Shown: positions 6,529-13,503 of the stretch, one piece after another
Numbering within the stretch: position 1 is the first letter of the stretch
Layout: the number at the start of each line of letters is the position of its first letter
Assembly: GCA_023428065.1 (NCBI GenBank)
Contig: JAEYZI010000098.1
Coordinates: 1 to 23,166, forward strand
Origin: Actinomycetes bacterium
GTDB lineage: Bacteria > Actinomycetota > Actinomycetes > Actinomycetales > Microbacteriaceae
Direction: 5' to 3'
DNA: 23,166 bases
Program-made: the position numbers and the translations under genes
Notes under the pieces: model-generated
What the model saw: only the letters and a program-made list of their open reading frames with translations
Databases searched by the model: none
What the model was told of the DNA's origin: nothing

Positions 6529-8232
6529 GTGAGCGAGGGACCGGAGCCACGGCCCGGCACGAGCCGCCGCGACTTCCTCCGGGTGGGCGGCGCCGCCGCC
6601 GCGGGCGTCGTCGCGGGTGCCGCGGCGGGGGCGGCGATCGGGCACGCGGTGGGGGCGCGGGAGGCGCTCCCGAGACCCGACGTGGAGACGGAGCCCGGAT
6701 TCGCGCATCTCGTGGTGCTCATGGGCGAGAACCGCTCCTTCGACAACCTGCTCGGCTACCTCTACGACGCGGACACGATCCCCACGGGCGCCGAGTTCGC
6801 GGGGCTCGCCTTCGGCGACTACGCGAACCTCGCCCCCGACGGCACGCGCGTGCCGGTGCACCCCTACACGGGCACGACGGACGAGATCATGCGCTCGCCG
6901 GAACCCGATCCCGGCGAGCCGTACGAGCACGTCAACACCCAGTTCTTCGGCGTGGTGAAGCCGCCGTACAACACCCCGGACGACGACAGCCACCCCACGA
7001 TGGACGGCTTCATCACCGACTACGCCATCAACTGGACGGAGGTGAAGGGCGCCAAGAACACGCCGACGACCGACGACCTCCGCCAGATCATGGGCTCGTT
7101 CACGCCCGAGATGCTGCCCGTGCTCTCGACGCTCGCGCGCGGCTTCGCGGTGTACGACAACTGGTTCGCCGCCGTGCCGAGCCAGACCTTCTGCAACCGC
7201 TCGTTCTTCCACGCCTCGACCTCGCACGGCTTCGTCACCAACATGGAGGGGGGCGGATACGGCAAGTGGCTCGATGCGCCCGCGGCGCCCACGGTGTTCA
7301 ACCGGCTCGAGGAGGCCGGGGTCGACTGGCGGATCTACTTCGACGAACTGCAGCTCGTCTCGATGACCGGCGTGCTGCACGCGCCCGCGCTCGAGAAGTA
7401 CTGGAAGACCGAGCACTTCGCGACGATGACCCAGTTCTACGACGACGTCGCGAACGGGCGCCTCGCCCCGTACTCGTTCATCGAGCCGCGCATGATCTAC
7501 GACCACAACGACTTCCACCCGGCGTTCGGGGAGCTGCGCGAGAGCGACGTCGACGGCACCGAGGTGGTCGACTCCGCGATCTCGGACGTGCGGGCGGGCG
7601 AGCTCCTCGTGCACAACATCTACTCGGCGATCCGGCAGAGCTCCACAGCCGACGGCTCCAACGCCTACAACACCATGTTCCTCATCACCTTCGACGAGCA
7701 CGGCGGCACCTACGACCACGTGCCGCCGCCCGCGGAGGCCTCCGGCGAGGGCGAGGGCGAGATGGGCTTCCGCTTCAACCGGCTCGGCGGGCGCATCCCC
7801 GCGATCGCCGTCTCGGCCTGGACGGCCGAGGGCAGCATCCTGCACGACCGGATGCACCACGGCTCGGTCGTGGCGACGATCAACCGGCTGCACGGCCTCG
7901 AGCCGCTCGGGCTGCGCGACGAGGAGGCGACGCCCGTGTTCAACGCGGTGAACCTGAGCACACCGCGCGACCCCTCGACGTGGCCCACGACGACCCCGCA
8001 GTACCTCCCGCCGAACCCCGAGGCGGAGCCGCCGCATCCGGGCAACGAGCACAAGGACAAGCCGCTCAGCCCGCCCGCGCGGGGGCTGCTGGGGCTGCTG
8101 CTGGCGAAGTACGGCAACCCGGATAACATCGACCCGCAGACCTACGGCGACGCCTACGAGGTGCTCACGAAGTACGGGGAGGGTCTCTTCGGCATCGACG
8201 ACGCGACCTCGAGTCCGTCGCCGACCCCGTGA
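6529..8232 (+). CDS. Tat-exported phosphoesterase (phospholipase C / acid phosphatase AcpA family)
   Basis: The 567-residue protein begins with a twin-arginine signal, TSRRDFLRVGG (R13, R14), then an Ala/Gly-rich hydrophobic segment to about residue 43. The mature part carries the family signature VVLMGENRSFDNLLGYL (62-78). Ser70 aligns with the catalytic serine known in AcpA-type acid phosphatases. A second active-site segment, FLITFDEHGGTYDHVPPP, supplies further acidic and histidine residues. The family hydrolyses phosphate esters, including phospholipids, outside the membrane. Substrate cannot be read from sequence. The start is GTG at 6529. A weak TGGGAT hexamer ends 6 bases upstream, in line with a leaderless start, while AGGGG there is too close to act well as a ribosome binding site. 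It is divergent from the DUF2470 gene and 13 bases before the aminotransferase gene. Confidence 0.88.
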   Translation: MSEGPEPRPGTSRRDFLRVGGAAAAGVVAGAAAGAAIGHAVGAREALPRPDVETEPGFAHLVVLMGENRSFDNLLGYLYDADTIPTGAEFAGLAFGDYANLAPDGTRVPVHPYTGTTDEIMRSPEPDPGEPYEHVNTQFFGVVKPPYNTPDDDSHPTMDGFITDYAINWTEVKGAKNTPTTDDLRQIMGSFTPEMLPVLSTLARGFAVYDNWFAAVPSQTFCNRSFFHASTSHGFVTNMEGGGYGKWLDAPAAPTVFNRLEEAGVDWRIYFDELQLVSMTGVLHAPALEKYWKTEHFATMTQFYDDVANGRLAPYSFIEPRMIYDHNDFHPAFGELRESDVDGTEVVDSAISDVRAGELLVHNIYSAIRQSSTADGSNAYNTMFLITFDEHGGTYDHVPPPAEASGEGEGEMGFRFNRLGGRIPAIAVSAWTAEGSILHDRMHHGSVVATINRLHGLEPLGLRDEEATPVFNAVNLSTPRDPSTWPTTTPQYLPPNPEAEPPHPGNEHKDKPLSPPARGLLGLLLAKYGNPDNIDPQTYGDAYEVLTKYGEGLFGIDDATSSPSPTP

Positions 8233-8245
8233 CCTGAGGAGACCC

Positions 8246-9466
8246 GTGTCCTTCGACGTCGACGCGTTCCGCCGGCGGTTCCCCGCCCTGCAGACGGGCG
8301 TCGCCCACTTCGACGGCCCGGGCGGCACGCAGACCCCGGTCGAGGTGGGCGAGGCCGTGGCCCGCACCCTCACGGGTCCGCTCTCGAATCGCGGCACGGC
8401 GACGGCGTCCGAGCGCAACGCCACGGATGCCGTGCTCGCGATGCGCGCGGCCGTCGGCGAGCTGCTCGGCGTGCCCGCGGAGGGCGTCGTCTACGGGCGC
8501 AGCGCGACGCAGCTCGCCTACGACTTCTCGCGCCACCTGTCGCGCGAGTGGGGCCCGGGCGACGAGGTGGTCGTGACGCGACTCGACCACGACTCGAACG
8601 TGCGGCCGTGGGTGCAGGCCGCGGAGCGCGCGGGCGCGACCGTGCGTTGGATCTCGCTCGATCCCGCGACGGGCGAGCTGCTGCTCGACGACCTCGCCGA
8701 GGTGCTCTCGGAGCGCACGCGCATCGTCGCCCTCACGGCGGCGTCGAACCTCATCGGCACGATGCCCCCCGTGCGGGCGATCGCGGATGCCGCACACGCC
8801 GTGGGTGCGCTCGTCTACGTCGACGCCGTGCACTACGCCGCGCACGAGCTCGTGGACCGCGCGGAGCTCGGTGCGGACTTCGTCGTCTGCTCGCCCTACA
8901 AGCTGCTCGGCCCGCACTGCGCCGTGCTCGGCGCCCAGCCCGAGCTGCTCGAGACCATCCGGCCCGACAAGCTGCTGCCCTCCACGAACGTCGTGCCCGA
9001 GAGGTTCGAGTTCGGCACGCTGCCCTACGAGACGATGGCGGGCGTGACGGCGGCGGTCGACGTGCTCGCGGGGCTCGCGCCCGGCGATGCGACGACCCGC
9101 AGGGGCGCGCTCGCGGCATCCTTCCGCGCCCTGCACGCGCACGAGTCGGCGCTGCTCGCGCGGCTCGAGGACGGGCTCGCCGCGTTCGGGTCCGACGTCG
9201 TCGTGTGGTCGCGGGCGGCGCGGCGCACGCCGACCCTGCTCCTCACCATCCCGGGGCGCTCGGCGGTCGAGGCATCCGCGTTCCTCGCGGAGCGGGACGT
9301 GCACGCGCCCGCCGGCAACTTCTATGCGCTCGAGGCGTCGCGCGCGCTCGGGCTCGGCGACGCGGGCGGATTGCGCGCGGGACTCGCGCCCTACACGACC
9401 GTCGACGAGGTGGATCGGCTGCTCGAGGGGCTCGGCGAGTTCCTCCAGGGGCGGCTGGGCTCGTGA
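8246..9466 (+). CDS. Cysteine-desulfurase-like class V aminotransferase
   Basis: The 406-residue protein is a fold-type I PLP enzyme of aminotransferase class V. It shows a phosphate-binding GRSATQ (84-89), LDHDSN with H115 stacking on the cofactor, YVDAVHYAAH with D193 and H196, and the Schiff-base lysine K219 in SPYKLLGPH. It resembles the subgroup called cysteine desulfurase-like (VC1184 type). At the position where SufS-type enzymes carry the persulfide-forming cysteine (the segment before the last 45 residues) it has HAPAGNFYALEAS with no cysteine, so desulfurase activity is doubtful. The GTG start has TGAGGAGA about 6 bases upstream. It overlaps the next gene, an AlaX-like protein, by 4 bp (GTGA), which suggests a shared function in amino-acid or aminoacyl-tRNA chemistry. 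Confidence 0.82.
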   Translation: MSFDVDAFRRRFPALQTGVAHFDGPGGTQTPVEVGEAVARTLTGPLSNRGTATASERNATDAVLAMRAAVGELLGVPAEGVVYGRSATQLAYDFSRHLSREWGPGDEVVVTRLDHDSNVRPWVQAAERAGATVRWISLDPATGELLLDDLAEVLSERTRIVALTAASNLIGTMPPVRAIADAAHAVGALVYVDAVHYAAHELVDRAELGADFVVCSPYKLLGPHCAVLGAQPELLETIRPDKLLPSTNVVPERFEFGTLPYETMAGVTAAVDVLAGLAPGDATTRRGALAASFRALHAHESALLARLEDGLAAFGSDVVVWSRAARRTPTLLLTIPGRSAVEASAFLAERDVHAPAGNFYALEASRALGLGDAGGLRAGLAPYTTVDEVDRLLEGLGEFLQGRLGS

Positions 9467-10335
9467 GTCTCCCCACGGCCGACACCCGCGTGAGCTATCC
9501 CACCGGCGACACCGTGTCGACGGGCACGGTGCTCCACGTCGAGCCGCTCGCCGACGGGCGCACGGCCGTCGTGGTCGACGCGACCGCCTTCCATCCGGTC
9601 GACACCGTGTGGCCGGACCAGCCGGCCGACCGCGGGCGGATGAGCTGGCCGGGGGGCGAGGCAGCGATCGTCGACGGCGTCACGGGCGGCATCCACGAGG
9701 GGCGGATGCTGCTCGGCGCCGAGCTGCCGGTACGCATGGGAACGCCGGAATGGGTCTTCGTCGTGGGGCACGTCGTCGAGGGCGAGGCGCCGCCGCTCGG
9801 CGAGACCGTCGAGGTGATCGTCGACGAGGGTCACCGCCACGCGCTGTCCGCGGGCCACACCGCATGCCACCTCGCCTCGCTCGCGCTCGACGCGGCGCTC
9901 GCCGAGGCGTGGTCGAAGCCCGTGCCCGCCGATGCGCTCGGCGCCCCCGGTTTCGACGCCGCGGCCATCCAGAGCTCGCGCATCGAGGAGTTCGGCTCTC
10001 TCGACGTCTACCGCATCGGCAAGTCGCTGCGGAAGAAGGGCTTCGACGCATCGGCGCTCGATGACCTCGACGCGGTCGCCGCGCGGGCGAACGCGGCGCT
10101 CGCCGAGTGGGTCGCCTCCGGCGCGCCCGTGCGCATCGAGCGCGACGACGACGCCTTCTCGGCCCGCCGCGCCTGGGTATGCGCGCTGCCCGGGCAGGAG
10201 GCGCGCATCCCGTGCGGCGGCACCCACCTCGCGAGCCTCGCGGAGGTCGACGCGATCACGGTCGCGCTCGAGGCCGCCGAGGTCGAGGGCGGCCGCGAGC
10301 TGCGGATGCGCACCTCGATCGCGCTGCGCAGCTGA
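9463..10335 (+). CDS. AlaX-like alanyl-tRNA editing / metal-dependent hydrolase
   Basis: The 290-residue protein has the metal-binding signature of the AlaRS editing domain: H132 and H136 in HALSAGHTACHLASL, plus C251 and H255 in IPCGGTHLASL. These four residues bind zinc in AlaX proteins, which hydrolyse mischarged Ser- or Gly-tRNA(Ala). An N-terminal beta-rich part (about 15-110) with VVVDATAFHPVDTVWPDQPADRG corresponds to the usual glycine-rich/TFFYPEGGGQ-like region but is divergent: the glycine triplet is replaced by DQPADRG. Length is near that of AlaX-L forms without a full C-Ala domain. The GTG start overlaps the aminotransferase stop by 4 bp, so the two are co-translated. It converges with the alpha/beta hydrolase 13 bases away. 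True tRNA substrate is uncertain. Confidence 0.82.
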   Translation: MSLPTADTRVSYPTGDTVSTGTVLHVEPLADGRTAVVVDATAFHPVDTVWPDQPADRGRMSWPGGEAAIVDGVTGGIHEGRMLLGAELPVRMGTPEWVFVVGHVVEGEAPPLGETVEVIVDEGHRHALSAGHTACHLASLALDAALAEAWSKPVPADALGAPGFDAAAIQSSRIEEFGSLDVYRIGKSLRKKGFDASALDDLDAVAARANAALAEWVASGAPVRIERDDDAFSARRAWVCALPGQEARIPCGGTHLASLAEVDAITVALEAAEVEGGRELRMRTSIALRS

Positions 10336-10348
10336 CGCCGCCCGCGGT

Positions 10349-11146
10349 TCAGGACCAGGCGGCCCGCACGATCTCGACGGTCCGCTCCGGCGCCTCGAGG
10401 GGCGTGAGGTGGCCTCCCGGCGCGACGAGAGAGCGCGCGTCGGGGCCGAGCGCGGCCGCCGCGCGCGCCTGCGCGGGCGTCCAGAGAGGGTCGTCGTCGG
10501 TCGTCACGTGGAGCGTCGGGGCCGGGATGCGCTCGAGCAGCGGGCGCAGATCGGGGCGGCCGAGCGAGATGCTCCGGATCGCCGTGAGCAGGCTGCCCCG
10601 CCGCGCGCCCCGCAGGCACTCGTGCACGTAGGAGACCGCATCCGGATCGCTCGACCGGGTGGCCGCCGAGAGGAGAGCGGAGGTGACCCCGCTGAGCACG
10701 GGCCCGCGGGCGCCGATCAGCCGGTAGGCGCGCACCAGGAGACGCACGCGGGGGAGCTCCTCCGGGCCGAGCGCCTGCACGGGCGCGTTGAAGGAGGTGA
10801 GGGTGCGCACTCGCTCGGGTCGCCCCGCCGCGAACGCGATGCCGACGTGCCCGCCCCACGCGCAGCCGAGCCAGTCGACCGGTTCCGCGATGCCGAGGGC
10901 GTCGAGCACCGCGGCGGCCGCATCGGCGCAGTCGTCGAGCGTGTAGTCGCGGCGGGGTGCTTCGCTCTCGCCGTGACCCGGCCCCGTGATGCGCACCAGC
11001 CGTCGCTCGCGCGCGAGCTCGGGGGCCACCCGATCCCACGAGCGGTCGTCGACGTAGAGGCTGTGCCACAGCACGGCGGTCGCGGGCCCCTCGCCCTGCA
11101 CCTGCACGCGGAGACGGCCGAGGGCGGTCGGGATCAGCTCGGGCAT
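10349..11146 (-). CDS. Alpha/beta-hydrolase-fold protein with an altered nucleophile elbow
   Basis: The 265-residue protein has the alpha/beta hydrolase layout: VLWHSLYVDDRSWD near the N-terminus (oxyanion region), RITGPGHGESEAP, an elbow WLGCAWGGHVG at about 92-102, the acidic-residue strand HVTTDDDPLWTP, and a late histidine in VAPGGHLTPLEAPE. The usual elbow is G-x-S-x-G. Here it reads G-C-A-W-G, so the nucleophile position is alanine. It may be a non-hydrolytic member, a pseudo-enzyme, or use a different mechanism. The ATG at 11146 is preferred over a GTG six bases upstream because CATGAT ends 6 bases before it. It follows the LDH2-type dehydrogenase on the same strand by 26 bases and could be transcribed with it, but it also has its own likely promoter. 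Confidence 0.82.
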   Translation of the reverse strand: MPELIPTALGRLRVQVQGEGPATAVLWHSLYVDDRSWDRVAPELARERRLVRITGPGHGESEAPRRDYTLDDCADAAAAVLDALGIAEPVDWLGCAWGGHVGIAFAAGRPERVRTLTSFNAPVQALGPEELPRVRLLVRAYRLIGARGPVLSGVTSALLSAATRSSDPDAVSYVHECLRGARRGSLLTAIRSISLGRPDLRPLLERIPAPTLHVTTDDDPLWTPAQARAAAALGPDARSLVAPGGHLTPLEAPERTVEIVRAAWS

Positions 11147-11152
11147 GCGCAC

Positions 11153-11158
11153 ATCATG
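11153..11158 (-). promoter_or_regulatory. -10 element of a leaderless promoter for the alpha/beta-hydrolase-fold gene
   Basis: On the minus strand the hexamer is CATGAT, five of six positions compatible with TAnnAT, ending 6 bases before the ATG at 11146. No ribosome binding site is seen. The spacing is the same as at the other leaderless starts here. Confidence 0.4.
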
Positions 11159-11172
11159 GCGTGCGCGCGGCC

Positions 11173-12171
11173 TCAGCGCGAGAGGCCGAGCACCTCGATC
11201 GCGTTGTCGTCGAGCGTGACCGTGCCCGCGGCGAGGTGGGCCTCGCGGAGGCGGCGGCTCTGCTCGCCGGGGAGCCGGCCCCCGGCATCCGCGATCTCGG
11301 CGAGGAGCGCCTCGACGGCGGCCTCGCCCGCTGCGGCGTCGCCGAGCAGCCGCGGGTCGAAGGCGAGGTAGAGCGCGCCGAAGTCGTCGGGCTCGTGCAG
11401 CACGTCACCGCGCTTGACGGCGCCGGCGCGGCCCGTGACGTAGCCCGAGACGATGAGCTCGATCATGAGCGCGAGACCGAATCCGCGGTGACCGCCGAAC
11501 GGCAGCACGCGCCCCCGGCCCTGCGCGTCGAGCGTCGCGTCGGGGTCGGAGGTGGGGCGGCCCTCGGTGTCGAGCGCGACGCCCTCGGGCAGCGGCTCGC
11601 CGAGCGCGCGCAGGCGCATCACGTTGTTGAAGGCGATCGCGGAGGTCGCCATGTCGAGCACGAGCGGCTCGCCCGCTCGGCGCGGCACCGCGACGGCGAG
11701 CGGGTTGGTGCCGAGGTTGGGCGACGAGGTGCCGGGTGCGACGACCACGACGGGGGTGCTGTTGAGCGCGATGCCCACGAGGCCGCGTCGCGCGATCCGC
11801 TCGACGAGGTAGCCGAGGGCGCCGCTCACGCCGGCGCGGCGCACACCCACCATCGCGATGCCGACGGCCGCGGCCTTGTCGGCGACGAGGTCGACGGCCG
11901 TGCGGTGCACGAACGGCGAGAGGTGGTAACCCCCGTCGACGGTCGCGGATGCCGGGGTGTCGTTCTCGACCGTGAGCTCGGCGCGGCGCTCGGCTCCCTG
12001 CGCGTACTCGCGCGCGATGTTGCGCACGAGGCGCGCCCCGTGCGAGCGGTGCTCCCGCAGCTCCGAGTCGAGGCACATCTCCGCGGCCGCGGCCGCCTCC
12101 TCCTCAGGCGCGCCGAGCGCGAGGAACGCGTCCAGCAGGGTGCGGTGAAGTTCGTCGATCGAGATGTCCAC
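11173..12171 (-). CDS. LDH2/MDH2-family NAD(P)-dependent 2-hydroxyacid dehydrogenase
   Basis: The 332-residue protein belongs to the LDH2/MDH2 oxidoreductase family, which reduces or oxidises 2-oxo/2-hydroxy acids. Members include malate, ureidoglycolate, sulfolactate and 2,3-diketogulonate dehydrogenases and cyclic imine reductases. Family features are an N-terminal helical part with EHRSHGARLVRN (SHG at about 43-45), GVRRAGVSGALGY, GTSSPNLGTNPLAVAVP, LVLDMATSAIAFNNVM and GGHRGFGLALMIELI. The GTG at 12171 has GAGAGGA about 5 bases upstream. The same frame stays open far upstream, through the regulator gene on this strand, but that is not coding. It lies 32 bases after the GntR regulator stop on the same strand, so the two form one unit, divergent from the transporter operon. 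Its likely job is a redox step on the imported hydroxy acid; the exact substrate is not shown. Confidence 0.88.
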   Translation of the reverse strand: MDISIDELHRTLLDAFLALGAPEEEAAAAAEMCLDSELREHRSHGARLVRNIAREYAQGAERRAELTVENDTPASATVDGGYHLSPFVHRTAVDLVADKAAAVGIAMVGVRRAGVSGALGYLVERIARRGLVGIALNSTPVVVVAPGTSSPNLGTNPLAVAVPRRAGEPLVLDMATSAIAFNNVMRLRALGEPLPEGVALDTEGRPTSDPDATLDAQGRGRVLPFGGHRGFGLALMIELIVSGYVTGRAGAVKRGDVLHEPDDFGALYLAFDPRLLGDAAAGEAAVEALLAEIADAGGRLPGEQSRRLREAHLAAGTVTLDDNAIEVLGLSR

Positions 12172-12203
12172 GTCGTCCTCTCGGGTGTCGGCTCGCGGGC
12201 GCG

Positions 12204-12896
12204 TCAGTCGTCGGTCGGGAGGTCGACGAACCCGGCGGCGAGCATGACGCGGAGCGACTGGTTGTAGTGCTCGGTCAGCAGCTCGGTCGCGCGGTCGGCG
12301 TCGCGGTCGAGCGTCGCCTCGAGGATGAGCACGTGCTCGTGCGGCACGTCGCGCTTGAGGGCGGCGGGCGTCGGCGCGGCCCAACGGCGGTAGAGCTCCG
12401 TCGAGTCGAAGAGGGTGCGCGAGAGGTCGAGGAGCAGCGAGACGCCCGAGCCGGCCACGAGCGCGGCGTGGAACTCGCGGTGCGCGGCCGACCACTCGTC
12501 GCGGATGTGCAGGGGGTCGTCGTCGGACCGGCGCTCCGTCCGCGCGAGCGTGTGGTGCTTGGCCATGAGGTCCGACTCCCAGTCGAGCGTGCCCCGCTCG
12601 ATCGCGAGCCGGAGGGCGAGCGTGTCGTTGTGGATGCGGACCATCGTGAGGTCCTCGAGGTCGGTCGTCGTGAGGGCCGGCACGGAGAACCCCTTGGCGG
12701 GAGTCGTGACGGCGAGCCGCTCCGCCGCGAGCCGCACGAGCACCTCGCGGATGACCGTCGTGCTCGTGCCGTAGATCTTCGAGAGCTCCGCGGGACGCAG
12801 GCTCGAGCCCGGCAGCCACCGCCCGTACATGATGTCGTGGCTGATGAGGTCGTAGACGTGAGACGCCAGCGTCTTCGAGTCTCCTTGGCGAGCCAT
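12204..12896 (-). CDS. GntR-family (FadR/FCD) transcriptional regulator
   Basis: From the ATG at 12896 the product is 230 residues. An N-terminal winged helix (about 8-75) carries the GntR recognition segment LRPAELSKIYGTSTTVIREVLVRLAAERL. A C-terminal FCD ligand domain (about 82-220) has the metal-binding histidines in REFHAALVAG (H143), VPHEHVLILEA (H186 or H188) and LLTEHYNQ (H210). FCD domains usually bind small organic acids through the metal. An ATG ten codons upstream is in frame but lies inside the 22-bp palindrome. The ATG at 12896 is preferred because TATGCT ends exactly 6 bases before it. The gene heads a unit with the LDH2-type dehydrogenase and is divergent from the transporter operon, so it most likely represses both until a pathway acid is present. 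Confidence 0.92.
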   Translation of the reverse strand: MARQGDSKTLASHVYDLISHDIMYGRWLPGSSLRPAELSKIYGTSTTVIREVLVRLAAERLAVTTPAKGFSVPALTTTDLEDLTMVRIHNDTLALRLAIERGTLDWESDLMAKHHTLARTERRSDDDPLHIRDEWSAAHREFHAALVAGSGVSLLLDLSRTLFDSTELYRRWAAPTPAALKRDVPHEHVLILEATLDRDADRATELLTEHYNQSLRVMLAAGFVDLPTDD

Positions 12897-12902
12897 GGCG
12901 AA

Positions 12903-12908
12903 AGCATA
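12903..12908 (-). promoter_or_regulatory. -10 element of a leaderless promoter for the GntR gene
   Basis: On the minus strand the hexamer is TATGCT, followed by 6 bases and the ATG at 12896. No good -35 hexamer is found 16-18 bases upstream. The palindrome at 12913-12934 fills that space, as expected for autorepression. Confidence 0.55.
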
Positions 12909-12912
12909 GTGG

Positions 12913-12934
12913 AAACGAGAATGCATTCTCGTTT
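12913..12934. promoter_or_regulatory. Perfect 22-bp palindrome, likely GntR operator
   Basis: The half-site AAACGAGAATG is followed directly by its exact reverse complement, giving a 22-bp palindrome without a mismatch. It starts 4 bases upstream of the minus-strand -10 element and overlaps the first two bases of the plus-strand -35 element TTGACA. Bound protein would therefore cover both divergent promoters. The heptamer AATGCAT inside the palindrome recurs at 12939-12945, 19 bases downstream, and could be an accessory half-site. The pattern differs from the TGGTnnnACCA core known for FadR. Assignment to the adjacent GntR regulator is inferred from position and symmetry. Confidence 0.75.
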
Positions 12935-12961
12935 GACAAATGCATCGACGTGTTCTTAGAG
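12933..12961 (+). promoter_or_regulatory. Promoter of the TTT-catabolic operon
   Basis: A consensus -35 TTGACA (12933-12938) is followed after 17 bases by TTAGAG (12956-12961) as the -10 element. Transcription would start near 12968, leaving an untranslated leader of about 50 bases before tctB. The -35 overlaps the end of the 22-bp palindrome. This is the only promoter I found in the window with a near-perfect -35 hexamer. Confidence 0.65.
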
Positions 12962-13018
12962 TCGCCCAAGACCCGGCTGCGGCACCCTCGCGCCGACCCG
13001 ACCCACGAAGAGGTGTGT

Positions 13019-13501
13019 ATGACGACGGAGAAGGCGCCGCTGCGCTCCCGGTTCAGGCTCGTGAGCCTGTTCATCGTCCTCCTCGGAGCCGTCTTCCTCT
13101 GGATGTCGCTGCAGCTGCCGCTCGGCACACTCCAGGCGCCCGGAGCGGGCATGTGGCCCGTCATCGTCTCCGGGTTCCTCATGCTCGCGGCCGTCTTCGT
13201 GCTCTTCACGGAGCGTGACGGCGCCGACTACGAGGGCCTCACCAAGCGCTCCTGGATCTCGCTCCTCGGCTTCGTCTGGATCGGCGTCTTCGTCGTCATG
13301 TTCGCGACGATCGGCATGACGCTCGGCGCGCTCATCTTCTCGATCGTGTGGCTCAAGTTCTTCGCCCGCGAGACGTGGAAGTTCACGCTCATCGCCGGCG
13401 TGCTGTTCACGGTCGGCTTCGTCGTCGTCTTCCCGGTGCTGCTCGGGGTGCCGACTCCCCACGATCCCGTTCTGTCGCTCCTCACGGGCGGAAGGTTCTG
13501 A
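13019..13501 (+). CDS. tctB: Tripartite tricarboxylate transporter small membrane subunit TctB
   Basis: The 160-residue protein has four hydrophobic helices (about 15-34, 42-61, 78-108 and 119-146) and the size and position of TctB, the small membrane subunit of the TTT transporter family. TctB pairs with TctA to form the channel part that takes substrate from the periplasmic binding protein, driven by an ion gradient. The segment PGAGMWPVIVSGFLMLAAVFV is typical of the family. The ATG at 13019 has GAAGAGG 5 bases upstream. It is the first gene of the operon and is separated from tctA by 2 bases. Confidence 0.88.
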   Translation: MTTEKAPLRSRFRLVSLFIVLLGAVFLWMSLQLPLGTLQAPGAGMWPVIVSGFLMLAAVFVLFTERDGADYEGLTKRSWISLLGFVWIGVFVVMFATIGMTLGALIFSIVWLKFFARETWKFTLIAGVLFTVGFVVVFPVLLGVPTPHDPVLSLLTGGRF

Positions 13502-13503
13502 CC

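Noticed and set aside
8246..9466. Assignment as SufS/IscS cysteine desulfurase for Fe-S cluster assembly
   Set aside because: No cysteine is present at the persulfide position and no suf or isc genes are adjacent, so only the class V aminotransferase family is supported.
12897..13209. An upstream extension of the LDH2 frame and of the regulator frame on the minus strand
   Set aside because: The open frames continue past the true starts by chance. The LDH2 protein begins at 12171 with a ribosome binding site and the regulator at 12896 with a leaderless promoter; the upstream parts lack homology.
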